Notes: generated by a model from the letters alone, not told the origin. Shown: positions 15,997 through 26,577, numbered from the stretch's first letter. The stretch is DNA of 64,000 nucleotides from Tissierella simiarum (GCF_018917865.1 NZ_JAHLPM010000005.1:148686-212685); one strand, 5' to 3'. Numbers and translations: made by a program.

Positions 15997-18900
15997 ATGT
16001 GGCCAATTATTAAAGACGTAAATTTGAATGAAGATATGTTAGTCGAACATGGAGAAGAAATTGGAGCATTATATGAAATTGGTGGAAAAGCTAACGTAAA
16101 AGTCTTACTTTTAAAGAGATTAAATAGAAGCTTTAGAGATATAGAGAAAGCTTATTTAAAATTTAATAAAGAGGTTTCTAATGGAAAGAATCTACCTAAA
16201 GGAACAGAATGGTTATTAGATAATTACTATTTTATTGAATTAACCTATAAAGAATTGAAAGATAAATTAAAATCACAAAATAAAATAGAATTAGGCATAA
16301 TAAAAAGTGGTCCACTAAAGGGATATCCTAGGGTATATGCACTTGCCCTAGAGATGGTATCCCATTCAGCAGCCAATATTACAGAAGATAATCTAGTAAG
16401 ATTTACAAATGCTTTTCAAAAGGAAGAGATATTAACATTAGAGGAAATATACCATCTTTCCACATTCTTAACGTTAGGGTTAATGGAATATATTAGAGAT
16501 ATTTCGTTAAGCTTACTTAAAATAGGTGAAAAATGGGATGAAATAGAAAACATTGATCTTTCAATAGAAGAGAATATAATAAAACTAGTAGATAATATAC
16601 ATACTATGGATTCTACTAAAGTAGAAAGATTAGTAAGAAGAATAAGACAAGATAAAGAAGATTTTCAGCAGATATTAGAAATAATTGATAGAAAACTAGA
16701 TTATGCAGACAGCAGTATAAAGGAAACCTTAGAAAAAGAGTACAGAGTTCAATCTAAATATAAAATATATCTTGGATACGGTATCACAAGCTTGAGAAAT
16801 CTATCTTCTCTTTATTGGGAAGGTATTTTTGATTCTATATGCTTAGTAGAAGAGGTATTAAAAGAAGACCCCTTAAATGTATATGGAAATATGGACTTTC
16901 AATCCAAAAATTACTATAGATATGAAGTTAAAAAATTAGCAGAGAAATTTGGAGTTCAAGAAGTATATATTTCAAAGAAGGTTGTAGAATTTGCTAGAGA
17001 AGAATGGGATAAAGGAAGCCAGGATAAAAAAGCTCATGTGGGATTTTATTTAATAGATGAAGGAAGACAAAAACTATTTGAATTTTTTGGTTATGATAAT
17101 AAGAATAGTAGTCTTATGTTAGAGAAATACAGCTATTATTATTTCCCTATCATTCTATTATCAATTGTATTATCATATATTTTCAGCAGCTACGGATACA
17201 TTAAAGGTAATATTTATTGGAGTATGTTAATTTTTATTGTTGTTTTTATTCCTATGGTTACCGTTTCTGTAAACTTAGTTAATTACTGCTATACCAAAAG
17301 ATTTAAGCCAAAAGTGTTGCCTAAAATTGATTATAAAGAAGGTATACCTAAAGAGTGTGCCACATTTATCGTTGTTCCTGCCCTTTTACCAAATGAAAGC
17401 AGAGTAGAAGAACTAGCAAAGAATTTAGAAACTTATTATCTATCTAATAAAGGAAAAAATATCTATTTGGGAATAGTGGGGGATTTTAAAGACGGAGATA
17501 AAAAAACTACAAAAGAAGATGAAGGAATAGTAAATAAAGGCTTAGAAATAATACAGGACTTAAATAAAAAATATAGTGATGAAGAAGATATATTTTACTT
17601 TCTTCATAGGGAAAGGGTATATTCTGAAACTCAACAAAAATGGATGGGGTGGGAAAGGAAAAGAGGAGCATTAGTAGAGTTTAATAATTTATTGTTAGGA
17701 GACGAGAAAACAACTTTTAATTTTATTTCAGGTGATGTATCAAAGCTTAAAGATAGAATAAAATATGTTATTACTTTAGATGCAGATACTAAATTAATTA
17801 TAGATGGTGCTAAAAAGTTAATAAGTACTATATCCCATCCTTTAAATACAGCTGTATTGGATGAAGAAAAGAATATTGTAAAAGAAGGCTATGGTATTAT
17901 TCAGCCAAGAATTCTTATAGATATTGAGAGTAGTAATAAATCATTATTCACAAGAATATTCGCAGGAGCTGGAGGGATAGATCCTTATAGTGGTGCCATT
18001 TCAGATATATATCAAGACTTATTTGGAGAAGGAATATTTACTGGTAAAGGAATATATGATTTAAGAGTATTTCAACGGTGTTTAAAAGAAAATATACCAG
18101 AAAACACTGTATTAAGTCATGACCTATTAGAAGGTAGCTATGTTAGAGTAGGATTGGCTACAGATATTGAGCTAATGGACGGATATCCTGAAAAGTATAA
18201 TTCTTATATTATGAGACAGCATAGATGGGTAAGGGGAGATTGGCAATTAATTAAATGGTTAACTAGTAAATATGGTAATTCTATTTCTTCTCTTTCTAAG
18301 TGGAAAATCCTAGATAATATGAGAAGAAGTTTATTACCTATATCCTTATTTCTTATATTATTTTTTGGTATAGCATTTTTCCCTGGAAATGTTTTTGTTT
18401 GGTTAGGGGTTTTTATATTTCTAGAAGTTATACTATATAAAAATTTTAAAACTGAAAAGGTAAAATTAAATGGGAATATTATACTAGGGTATAAAACCTT
18501 TTTTTATCAGAGTATTTTATCTCTTTTATTTCTTCCTTATGAAGCTGTTATGATGTTAGATGCTATAATTAGAACCTTGTATAGGGTACTAATTTCACAT
18601 AGAAATCTACTGGAGTGGACTACAGCCTTTGATATGGAGAAAAAGTTAGAGAATAATCTTTCCAGCTATTTTATTAGGATGAAAGAAAATATTATTTTTC
18701 CAATATTATTGGTAGGTTTAACCTATATCTTTAATCCTAGAAATTTGGCTCTTAGTAGTATTATTGGTTTGCTTTGGTTAGTTGGACCAGTAGCAGCTTA
18801 TATAATTAGTAAAGAAGATAAAGAAACCATAGAGGTTCAAGAAGAAGATATAGAAATGCTAATGGAAATAGGAAGGAAAACTTGGGAGTATTATAAGACT

Positions 18901-21900
18901 TTTACCGATGCTAAAAATAATTATTTACCTCCAGATAACTTTCAAGAATATCCTTATAATGGAGCAGCCAATAGAACTTCTCCAACAAATATAGGTTTCT
19001 ATCTTATATCTATACTTTCTAGTCGGGATCTTGGATTTATAACTACTGAAGAAATGGTAGATTTAGTTGACTTAACTATAACTACTATAGAGAAAATAGA
19101 AAAATGGGAAGGTCATCTATATAATTGGTATGATACGGAGACTTTAGAGCCATTAAAGCCTATATTTGTATCAACGGTAGATAGCGGTAACCTTGTATCT
19201 TATTTAATAGTATTAAAGGAAGGATTGAAAGAATATCTAACTTCCTATATCCATGGGAAAAGATTAGAAAGTTTGATTGAAAGAATAGAGAAATTAATAG
19301 ATGACACGGAGTTCAAACCTTTATATGACTCTACTAAGGATCTATTCTATATTGGATATAATGTAGAAGAAAAGAAAGTATTAAATGTTTATTATGATTT
19401 ATTAGCTTCTGAGGCTAGAACTACAAGTTATATTGCAATTTCAAGGAAAGAAGTACCATTAAAGCATTGGGAAAATTTAGGTAAGTCTTTAATTATGGAA
19501 AAAGGCTATATAAGTCTAGCATCCTGGACAGGTACAATGTTTGAATATTTAATGCCTTCTTTGGTTATGAAAAATTATAAAAATACTCTTCTAGATGAAA
19601 CTTATCAAACCTCTATAAAAATACAAAAAGATTACAGTAGTTATAATAAAGTGCCTTGGGGGATTTCAGAATCGGGATTTTTTGCCTTTGATAGTCAGCT
19701 AAACTATCAGTATAAAGCTTTTGGTGTACCAGCTTTAGGTTTTAAGAGAGGATTAAAAGAAGAGTTAGTGGTATCTCCATACTCTACTTTTTTAGCTCTA
19801 AAATTTGATTATAATGGAGTATTAGAAAATATAAGGAGACTTAAAGAAGAAGGTTTAGAAGGCCCTTATGGATTTTATGAGGCTATTGATTATACAATAA
19901 GCAGATTACCAGCTCATTTAGACAAAGGCATAGTTAAAAGTTATATGAGTCATCATCAAGGTATGATATTTACTGCTATAAACAATTTTATAAACAAGGA
20001 TATAATGGTTCATAGATTTCATAGGGATTCAAAAATGAAATGTGGGGAATTTCTTTTGCAAGAAAAAATTCCTTTAAAATTAATTATATCAAAAGAAAAA
20101 GAAATCTTAGAGGGAACTGGAATAGTTAGAAAAAGAGAAGGACTTTGGAATAAAAGAGTATATTCAAAAGAAGATTTATCAGATATAAAATGTCATATTT
20201 TATCATCTAGCTCCTATTCTTTAATGATAAATAATAGGGGGGAAGGGTTTTCAAAAAATGAAAATATGTTTATTAATAGATGGAGAAAAGATTTTTTGTC
20301 TACACCCTATGGACAGTTTATTTATATAAAAGATTTGAAGAATAATAAGCTATGGTCAACCACTTATGCTCCTACATATAAAGAATCAGATTTATATAAG
20401 GTGGAGTTTTCTACATATAAAGCTGTATTCCATAGAAATGACGGAAACATTGATACAAAAATGGATATATTTCTGCTACCAGAAGAATTAGGAGAAATTA
20501 GAAAAGTCACTTTAATAAATAATGGAGAAGAAGAAGCATTTCTTGAAACTATAAGTTATTTTGAAATAGTAGGTGCAACATTAGAATCTGATGTGGCTCA
20601 TCCAGCTTTTAGCAACCTATTTATTAAAACTGAAGTGTTAGAAGAACAACAAGGATTAATAGCCCATAGGAGAAAAAGAGAAGAAGGATCAGTAGATAAT
20701 TTGATTCTTCATGGCATTAAATCCTTTGGAGATAATGAAGATAAATTTCAATATGAAACAAATAGAACAAATTTTATAGGAAGAGGTAACTCTTTAAGAA
20801 AACCTAAAGGGGTAGAAAAGGGACTTACCAACACAGCTGGAATAGTTCTAGATCCTATAATGAGCATAGGAAAAAAGATAAAGCTACAACCTAATGAAAA
20901 AGTAGAAATATATTATATAACAGCTTTAATTCACAGCAGACAGGAAGCTATAGATATACTTAAAAAATATGACGATTTGAATAATATTAATATGGCTATG
21001 GATCTTATAAACACTAAAAGTCAGACTGAAATGGGATATTTAAATTTAAATCACTCAAATATCAAACTTTATGAAGAGCTAATTCCCTATCTGTTTTATT
21101 TAAATAAAAACATTAAGCTGCCTTATACTGAAACAATAAAGAAAAATATAAAAGGTAGGGAAGGTCTTTGGGCTTATGGTATTTCTGGAGATAATCCTAT
21201 AGTATTAGTTACTATAAAATCCATGGAAGGTATAGAAACTTTAATTAAAATAATCCATGCCCATGAATATTGGTCTTATAAAGGCTTGAAAGTAGATATA
21301 GTGATTTTAAATGAAGATGATAGTATATATTATCAACCATTATTTGAAAGTATAAGAGAGACTATATATGAAAAAAGAGGAAATATAATAGATGTTTCTG
21401 GTGGTATATTTATTAAAAATGAAAATATCTTAGGTGATGAAGATAAAGCCTTACTGTATAAATGGGCTGCATTAATTATAAAGGCAGAAGAAGGCTTTAT
21501 AGATAAAAATTCTATAGAAGACTCTATCCCTTATAAACAATTTAACCGTAGAGGAACAATAGAGTATCCAAAAATAGACAAAAATCTAGACATTGATAAC
21601 TTTAATGGTTATGGAGGCTTTACTAAGGATGGTAAAGAATACATTATTAAACTTACAAAAAATTTAAATACTCCACTACCTTGGATAAATGTTATAGCAA
21701 ATAGAAAATTCGGATTTATTGTTTCAGAATGGGGAACAAGTTTTACTTGGTCAGAAAATAGTAGGGAAAACAAGCTAACACCTTGGTATAATGACCCCAT
21801 AATGGATTCTTCTGGTGAAATGGTTTATATAAGGGATGATGAATCAGGGGAAGTTTGGAGTATAACACCTAAACCTGTCAGAAAAGAAGAGGATTATACA

Positions 21901-24003
21901 ATCACCCATGGACTAGGTTACAGCAGTTTCTATCATTATAGCCAAGGTATAGAGCAAAGCTTAACTATGTTCGCTCCTGTAGAAGATAAGATAAAAATAA
22001 ATTTAATTAAGTTAAGAAATATCTCAGATACAGAGAGAAAGATAACATTGGTTTATTATATTAGACCTGTTCTAGGAGTAACTGATGAAGAAAATGAGAG
22101 TTTATTGGAAACAGGTATGAACGAAGGAGAAATATTTACAGTTAAAAATTCAGCCAATACTGAATTTAAAAACAGTACTATTTTTATTGGTACATCAGAA
22201 AAAATAAGAAGTTATACTGGAGATAGATTAGAATTTTTAGGACATTTTCCTAACTATGAAAAGCCAGAGGGATTAATGAAAGAAAGATTTTCAAATACAG
22301 TAGGATTAGGTTATAATCCCTGTAGTGTAATAGAGGTAGAAATCATTATTTCATCAAAAGGTGAGAAAGAAATAGTATTTTTATTAGGAGAAGAAAGAGA
22401 TTTAGAAAAAGGATATACACTAATAGATAAATATAAGGATATTGAGTTTTCAAAAAATTCGTTAAAAGAGATAAAGGGATTTTGGAATAAAAACTTAACG
22501 AAAGTTCAAGTAAATACTAAGGATACTACTATGAACTATATGATGAATAATTGGCTGATGTATCAGACTATTGGGTGTAGGATATGGGGAAGAGCAGGAT
22601 TTTATCAAGTAGGGGGAGCTTTTGGTGCAAGGGATCAAATGCAAGATGTAACCAATACCCTATATCACTTGCCAGAAGAGGCAAAGAGACAAATTATAGA
22701 AAATTGTTACCATCAATATGTAGAAGGAGATATCCAACACTGGTGGCATCCTGTGCCTAATAGTGAAGTGCATAAAGGGATTAGGAGTAAATGTTCTGAT
22801 GACTTACTATGGTTACCTTTAGGAGTAGCTGAGTATATCTTAGTGACTGGAGACTATGAAATCCTACAACAAATAGCACCTTATATAGAAAGTCCAATAT
22901 TAAAGGAAACTGAATATGAGAGATATGAAATTCCTAATAAATCCCAGGAGAATGGAACAGTATATGATCACTGTATAAGAGCTATCGAAAAATCGCTAAA
23001 TTTTGGGGAAAATGGATTACCTCTTATGGGAACTGGAGACTGGAACGATGGCATGAATAAGGTAGGATATAAAGGGAAAGGTGAAAGTGTATGGCTAGGG
23101 TGGTTCTTAGCTACAGTATTAGGAAAGTTTATACCAATCTGCGAAAAGATGGGGGATTTAGATAAGGTAGAGAAATATAAAAATGTCATCTTAAAGTTAA
23201 AAGAAGCTATAGAAACTAATGGATGGGATGGAGAATGGTATTTAAGAGCTTTCTTTGATGATGGAACCCCTATAGGATCTAAAGAAAATCAGGAATGTAC
23301 TATAGATTCTATTTCTCAATCTTGGTCCGTAATCTCTACGTTAGGAGATATAGAAAGGTCAAAGACTGCGTTAAGCTCTGTAGAAAAATATTTGGTTAAT
23401 GAGGAAGAGGGAATAATATCCCTATTATCCCCTCCTTTTGATGATACAGATTTAGATCCTGGATATATAAAATCCTATGTTCCAGGAGTAAGAGAAAATG
23501 GGGGACAGTATACTCATGCAGCTATCTGGGTAATTAAGGCATTTGCTATGTTAGGAGAAGGAGATAAGGCCTATAATTTATTTAGGCTAATAAATCCAAT
23601 TAATCATTCTAGTACATTAATAGAATGTGCAAAGTATAAGGTGGAACCCTATGTTATGGCTGCTGATGTATATACTAATCCACAACATTTAGGCAGAGGT
23701 GGATGGACCTGGTATACTGGCTCTTCTGGATGGATGTACAGAGTAGCATTAGAAGATATATTAGGATTCACAAAAGAAGGAGATAAAATTTTCATAAACC
23801 CTTGTATTCCTAAAGATTGGGAAGAGTATAGTATAAAATATACTCATGAAAATACTTTATATAATATAGAAGTAAAAAATCCAGATAAGGTGAATAGTGG
23901 TGTAAAACAAATATTAGTAGATGGAATAGCCATTGAAGAAAAATATGTTAAATTAATTAATGATGGAAAAGTTCATTTAGTAGAAGTGAAAATGGGAAAT
24001 TAA
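15997..24003 (+). CDS. Cyclic beta-1,2-glucan synthase-like giant protein (GT84 + glucoamylase-like + GH94-type phosphorylase)
   Basis: A 2668-residue membrane protein. An N-terminal soluble helical region (1-370) precedes membrane helices near 375-430, a GT84 glycosyltransferase with D595-A-D597 and the RQHRWVRGDW motif near 740-750, and more membrane helices to about 960. A glucoamylase-like domain follows (about 970-1360, with SHHQGM at H1319), then two GH94-type beta-sandwich halves and an (alpha/alpha)6 domain with GTGDWNDGMN at 2346-2355. This is the NdvB/Cgs order: chain growth from UDP-glucose, then phosphorolytic length control and ring closure. All the motifs look intact. The product is presumably an extracytoplasmic beta-glucan. 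It starts 33 bp after the sugar-nucleotide gene with AAAGGAAGG upstream, so likely one operon. Confidence 0.88.
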   Translation: MWPIIKDVNLNEDMLVEHGEEIGALYEIGGKANVKVLLLKRLNRSFRDIEKAYLKFNKEVSNGKNLPKGTEWLLDNYYFIELTYKELKDKLKSQNKIELGIIKSGPLKGYPRVYALALEMVSHSAANITEDNLVRFTNAFQKEEILTLEEIYHLSTFLTLGLMEYIRDISLSLLKIGEKWDEIENIDLSIEENIIKLVDNIHTMDSTKVERLVRRIRQDKEDFQQILEIIDRKLDYADSSIKETLEKEYRVQSKYKIYLGYGITSLRNLSSLYWEGIFDSICLVEEVLKEDPLNVYGNMDFQSKNYYRYEVKKLAEKFGVQEVYISKKVVEFAREEWDKGSQDKKAHVGFYLIDEGRQKLFEFFGYDNKNSSLMLEKYSYYYFPIILLSIVLSYIFSSYGYIKGNIYWSMLIFIVVFIPMVTVSVNLVNYCYTKRFKPKVLPKIDYKEGIPKECATFIVVPALLPNESRVEELAKNLETYYLSNKGKNIYLGIVGDFKDGDKKTTKEDEGIVNKGLEIIQDLNKKYSDEEDIFYFLHRERVYSETQQKWMGWERKRGALVEFNNLLLGDEKTTFNFISGDVSKLKDRIKYVITLDADTKLIIDGAKKLISTISHPLNTAVLDEEKNIVKEGYGIIQPRILIDIESSNKSLFTRIFAGAGGIDPYSGAISDIYQDLFGEGIFTGKGIYDLRVFQRCLKENIPENTVLSHDLLEGSYVRVGLATDIELMDGYPEKYNSYIMRQHRWVRGDWQLIKWLTSKYGNSISSLSKWKILDNMRRSLLPISLFLILFFGIAFFPGNVFVWLGVFIFLEVILYKNFKTEKVKLNGNIILGYKTFFYQSILSLLFLPYEAVMMLDAIIRTLYRVLISHRNLLEWTTAFDMEKKLENNLSSYFIRMKENIIFPILLVGLTYIFNPRNLALSSIIGLLWLVGPVAAYIISKEDKETIEVQEEDIEMLMEIGRKTWEYYKTFTDAKNNYLPPDNFQEYPYNGAANRTSPTNIGFYLISILSSRDLGFITTEEMVDLVDLTITTIEKIEKWEGHLYNWYDTETLEPLKPIFVSTVDSGNLVSYLIVLKEGLKEYLTSYIHGKRLESLIERIEKLIDDTEFKPLYDSTKDLFYIGYNVEEKKVLNVYYDLLASEARTTSYIAISRKEVPLKHWENLGKSLIMEKGYISLASWTGTMFEYLMPSLVMKNYKNTLLDETYQTSIKIQKDYSSYNKVPWGISESGFFAFDSQLNYQYKAFGVPALGFKRGLKEELVVSPYSTFLALKFDYNGVLENIRRLKEEGLEGPYGFYEAIDYTISRLPAHLDKGIVKSYMSHHQGMIFTAINNFINKDIMVHRFHRDSKMKCGEFLLQEKIPLKLIISKEKEILEGTGIVRKREGLWNKRVYSKEDLSDIKCHILSSSSYSLMINNRGEGFSKNENMFINRWRKDFLSTPYGQFIYIKDLKNNKLWSTTYAPTYKESDLYKVEFSTYKAVFHRNDGNIDTKMDIFLLPEELGEIRKVTLINNGEEEAFLETISYFEIVGATLESDVAHPAFSNLFIKTEVLEEQQGLIAHRRKREEGSVDNLILHGIKSFGDNEDKFQYETNRTNFIGRGNSLRKPKGVEKGLTNTAGIVLDPIMSIGKKIKLQPNEKVEIYYITALIHSRQEAIDILKKYDDLNNINMAMDLINTKSQTEMGYLNLNHSNIKLYEELIPYLFYLNKNIKLPYTETIKKNIKGREGLWAYGISGDNPIVLVTIKSMEGIETLIKIIHAHEYWSYKGLKVDIVILNEDDSIYYQPLFESIRETIYEKRGNIIDVSGGIFIKNENILGDEDKALLYKWAALIIKAEEGFIDKNSIEDSIPYKQFNRRGTIEYPKIDKNLDIDNFNGYGGFTKDGKEYIIKLTKNLNTPLPWINVIANRKFGFIVSEWGTSFTWSENSRENKLTPWYNDPIMDSSGEMVYIRDDESGEVWSITPKPVRKEEDYTITHGLGYSSFYHYSQGIEQSLTMFAPVEDKIKINLIKLRNISDTERKITLVYYIRPVLGVTDEENESLLETGMNEGEIFTVKNSANTEFKNSTIFIGTSEKIRSYTGDRLEFLGHFPNYEKPEGLMKERFSNTVGLGYNPCSVIEVEIIISSKGEKEIVFLLGEERDLEKGYTLIDKYKDIEFSKNSLKEIKGFWNKNLTKVQVNTKDTTMNYMMNNWLMYQTIGCRIWGRAGFYQVGGAFGARDQMQDVTNTLYHLPEEAKRQIIENCYHQYVEGDIQHWWHPVPNSEVHKGIRSKCSDDLLWLPLGVAEYILVTGDYEILQQIAPYIESPILKETEYERYEIPNKSQENGTVYDHCIRAIEKSLNFGENGLPLMGTGDWNDGMNKVGYKGKGESVWLGWFLATVLGKFIPICEKMGDLDKVEKYKNVILKLKEAIETNGWDGEWYLRAFFDDGTPIGSKENQECTIDSISQSWSVISTLGDIERSKTALSSVEKYLVNEEEGIISLLSPPFDDTDLDPGYIKSYVPGVRENGGQYTHAAIWVIKAFAMLGEGDKAYNLFRLINPINHSSTLIECAKYKVEPYVMAADVYTNPQHLGRGGWTWYTGSSGWMYRVALEDILGFTKEGDKIFINPCIPKDWEEYSIKYTHENTLYNIEVKNPDKVNSGVKQILVDGIAIEEKYVKLINDGKVHLVEVKMGN

Positions 24004-24010
24004 AATGTTA

Positions 24011-24052
24011 AAAGGCTCTAATTAGACTTAAAATTTAATTAGAGCCTTTGAT
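24011..24052 (+). terminator. Hairpin after the glucan synthase gene
   Basis: The stem AAAGGCTCTAATTA / TAATTAGAGCCTTT has an eleven-base loop, eight bases after the stop. The T tract is short (TTT), so termination may be partial. The stem nearly matches that of the hairpin at 30031. Confidence 0.7.
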
Positions 24053-24209
24053 ATATATTAAATTTTACTTAGATATTCTTTAAATAAATTTGATATTATA
24101 ATAGTATGAAAAATACAAGTATAGCAAAGGTTTTATACTCTATCACATAATTAACACATTGGACATTTATAATGTGCTTATAAGAATTAAGTACAGTGGG
24201 AGGAGTCGT

Positions 24210-24893
24210 ATGTTTAAGATTTTAGTTGTAGATGATGAGGAAAAGATTCGTGAGGTTATTAGAGAATATGGAGAATTTGAAGGTCATGGTGTTTGGGAAG
24301 CTAAAGATGGCATGGAAGCTATAGATATGTGTAAAGAGCAAGATTTTGATGTCATAGTAATGGACATAATGATGCCCAAATTAGATGGATTTTCTGCCTA
24401 TAAAGAGATTAGAAAGATAAAAGATATACCAGTACTTATGCTTTCAGCAAGAGGAGAAGAATATGATAAATTATTTGGTTTTGAGATAGGAATTGATGAC
24501 TATGTGGTCAAGCCTTTTTCACCTAAAGAGGTTATGGCTAGGTTGAATGTCATAGTGAGTCGTCATAATAAAATACATGGTAATACTGATTTAAATCAAA
24601 GATATAAATTTGAAGGTCTTGAAATAGATATGATTGGCAGAAATGTGTTTGTAGATGGTGTTAAAGTCGATATGACTCCAAAGGAATATGATTTATTATT
24701 CTATTTAGTTAAAAATAAAAATGTGGCTCTAACTAGAGATAAATTATTAGATGAAGTTTGGGGCTTTGACTTTGTTGGTGATGATAGAACTGTTGATACT
24801 CATATAAAAATGCTTAGAAGCAGTATTGGAATATATAGGGATTTTATTGTAACACTAAGAGGTTTAGGATATAAATTTGAAGATATTAAATAA
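24210..24893 (+). CDS. OmpR-family response regulator
   Basis: A 227-residue regulator: receiver domain with acidic pocket VVDDEE and phospho-acceptor D52 in VMDIMMP, the conserved K in VVKPFSPKE, and a C-terminal OmpR/PhoB winged helix ending DRTVDTHIKMLRSS...LRGLGYKFE. The ATG at 24210 is chosen over an in-frame ATG at 24159 because GGGAGGAG sits six bases before it. It is followed after eight bases by its histidine kinase. Targets are unknown; position between the glucan synthase and the CotH/VTC genes suggests envelope functions. Confidence 0.92.
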   Translation: MFKILVVDDEEKIREVIREYGEFEGHGVWEAKDGMEAIDMCKEQDFDVIVMDIMMPKLDGFSAYKEIRKIKDIPVLMLSARGEEYDKLFGFEIGIDDYVVKPFSPKEVMARLNVIVSRHNKIHGNTDLNQRYKFEGLEIDMIGRNVFVDGVKVDMTPKEYDLLFYLVKNKNVALTRDKLLDEVWGFDFVGDDRTVDTHIKMLRSSIGIYRDFIVTLRGLGYKFEDIK

Positions 24894-24913
24894 TCTAAAA
24901 AGTGGTGGTAAAA

Positions 24914-26326
24914 TTGAAGAAACGACTTGATATAAAAAGTTTGAAATTTAAACTATGGAAGTATTTTGTTTTATTCGCTGCTACAATTATGATAATATTG
25001 TGGCTTCTTCAAATTGTATTTCTAAATACCTATTACAAATCTATGAAGGCTAATGAAATTAAAAAAATAGGAGATAATCTAGTTTTAGAATATGGAAATG
25101 ATAATTTCGAAGATACTATTTATAAAATTTCATTTAGTAGAGGAATTATTATTCAGATTTTGAATAATGATGGAATTCCTATATTTCCTATGAACGTTTT
25201 TGGAGAAAATAGACCACCAAGAATTGACCCTATGGCTATGGAAATGTTTATAGATAAGTTAGTAAATGATGAACAAGGAAAAACATTATATACTACTGAA
25301 GATCCTAGACTTAGAAGACCGACTATAGTATATGGGGCTATATTAAAGGAAAAGAATGGTGAAAATTTATATCTTTATATTAATGGATTATTAGACCCAG
25401 TAGATTCTACTACTTCAGTTTTAAAAAATCAGCTTATAATAGTCACTATAATATCGTTAATATTGGCAATAGGATTGTCTTTTATTATTGCAACAAAAAT
25501 ATCTAGACCTATTACACAGGTAACTGAAGCAGCTTCAGTTTTAGCCAAAGGGGATTACAATGTTATATTTGAGAAAGGTGATTATACTGAAATAGACAAT
25601 TTAGTAGCTACTCTAAACTATACTACTATCGAGCTTTCTAAAACCGAGGAATTAAGAAGAGATTTAATAGCAAATGTTTCTCATGATTTAAGAACACCAC
25701 TTACCTTAATTAAATCCTATGCTGAAATGATAAGAGATATATCTGGCAATAACCCAGAAAAACGCCAATCCCATGTGAATGTAATTATTGAGGAATCAGA
25801 TAGACTTACAGGACTTGTAAATGATATTTTAGATTTATCTAAGATGCAATCAGGTCTTAGTCAGATTGACTATATAGAATTTGATATAGTTAAAACTACA
25901 AAAGACATTTTAAAAAGGTTTTTAATTCTCACAGAAAGAGATGGTTTTACTTTTGAATTGAACTGTGATGATGAAATAAAAGTATTTGGCGATGAAAAGA
26001 AAATAGAACAAGTAATATATAATCTTCTTAGTAATGCTGTAAATTTTACTGGGGTTAATAAATTAGTATATATTGATATAAAAAACTTAGGAGATTACGT
26101 TCAGTTTGAAGTAAAAGATACAGGGAAAGGCATACCTAAAGAGGAATTAAATCATATATGGGATAGGTATTATATGGTAGGTAAATCTCATAAGAGAGCG
26201 GTAATTGGTACTGGTTTAGGGCTTTCTATTGTAAAAAGTATATTAATAGCTCATGATTCAAATTTTGGTGTAGATAGTTCTATAAATCAAGGAACTACAT
26301 TTTGGTTCCAATTAAAAACTAAATAG
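24914..26326 (+). CDS. Sensor histidine kinase of the OmpR pair
   Basis: About 470 residues: membrane helix near 20-40, an extracytoplasmic sensor of roughly 120 residues, second helix near 175-195, HAMP region, HisKA with the phospho-histidine H257 in NVSHDLRTPLT, and a HATPase domain with N, G1 (DTGKGIP) and G2 (GTGLGLSIVK) boxes. I prefer TTG 24914 because GGTGG lies five bases before it; GTG 24902/24905 remain possible. It forms a two-component system with the upstream regulator. The ligand is unknown. Three successive hairpins follow the gene. Confidence 0.9.
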   Translation: MKKRLDIKSLKFKLWKYFVLFAATIMIILWLLQIVFLNTYYKSMKANEIKKIGDNLVLEYGNDNFEDTIYKISFSRGIIIQILNNDGIPIFPMNVFGENRPPRIDPMAMEMFIDKLVNDEQGKTLYTTEDPRLRRPTIVYGAILKEKNGENLYLYINGLLDPVDSTTSVLKNQLIIVTIISLILAIGLSFIIATKISRPITQVTEAASVLAKGDYNVIFEKGDYTEIDNLVATLNYTTIELSKTEELRRDLIANVSHDLRTPLTLIKSYAEMIRDISGNNPEKRQSHVNVIIEESDRLTGLVNDILDLSKMQSGLSQIDYIEFDIVKTTKDILKRFLILTERDGFTFELNCDDEIKVFGDEKKIEQVIYNLLSNAVNFTGVNKLVYIDIKNLGDYVQFEVKDTGKGIPKEELNHIWDRYYMVGKSHKRAVIGTGLGLSIVKSILIAHDSNFGVDSSINQGTTFWFQLKTK

Positions 26327-26334
26327 TTGAGGTT

Positions 26335-26361
26335 AAGACAAGATTTATTCTTGTCTTTTTT
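26335..26361 (+). terminator. Terminator 1 after the histidine kinase gene
   Basis: The stem AAGACAAG / CTTGTCTT has a seven-base loop and is followed by TTTT, eight bases past the stop codon. Confidence 0.85.
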
Positions 26362-26417
26362 ATAACCCATAGGAAAGTCCTACTTTTCCTTAATTTAAAC
26401 TTTCTGTGATGGGTTTC

Positions 26418-26466
26418 AAAAAAGGCTTCCTTGATGTATCAATGCTTCAATAGAAGCCTTTTTTAT
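26418..26466 (+). terminator. Terminator-like hairpin 2 (with nested hairpin)
   Basis: A 12-bp stem AAAAAAGGCTTC / GAAGCCTTTTTT encloses a second small hairpin TTGAT-GT-ATCAA, giving a branched structure. Confidence 0.75.
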
Positions 26467-26534
26467 AACGAATAGGAAAGTTCTACTTTTTTCTTTTTTT
26501 AATGTATGAACTTGTTCTGACCTAAATGAGTTTC

Positions 26535-26577
26535 AAGAAAAGCTACCTTAATAACGTGTCGATAGACGCTTTTCTTA
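26535..26577 (+). terminator. Terminator-like hairpin 3
   Basis: The stem AAGAAAAGC / GCTTTTCTT has a 24-base loop and is followed by ATTTTTC. It stands at the same place in the second repeat unit as hairpin 2 does in the first. Confidence 0.6.

Larger units (their letters stand above)
26335..26577 (+). repeat. Structured, imperfectly duplicated intergenic region with three terminator-like hairpins
   Basis: The 340-bp gap between the kinase and VTC genes holds no ORF but two related units of about 100 bp (about 26361-26430 and 26463-26545). Each begins TATAAC-N2-ATAGGAAAG-TYCTACTTTT (TAGGA-AAG-TCCTA dyad; one mismatch in copy 2) and ends GRGTTTCAA followed by a hairpin. Together with the hairpin directly after the kinase this gives three terminator-like structures in a row. 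It may be a decayed repeated element or a structured leader. Confidence 0.6.

Noticed and set aside
24159..24209. 17 extra N-terminal residues for the response regulator
   Set aside because: They precede the GGGAGGAG ribosome site and do not match any receiver domain.
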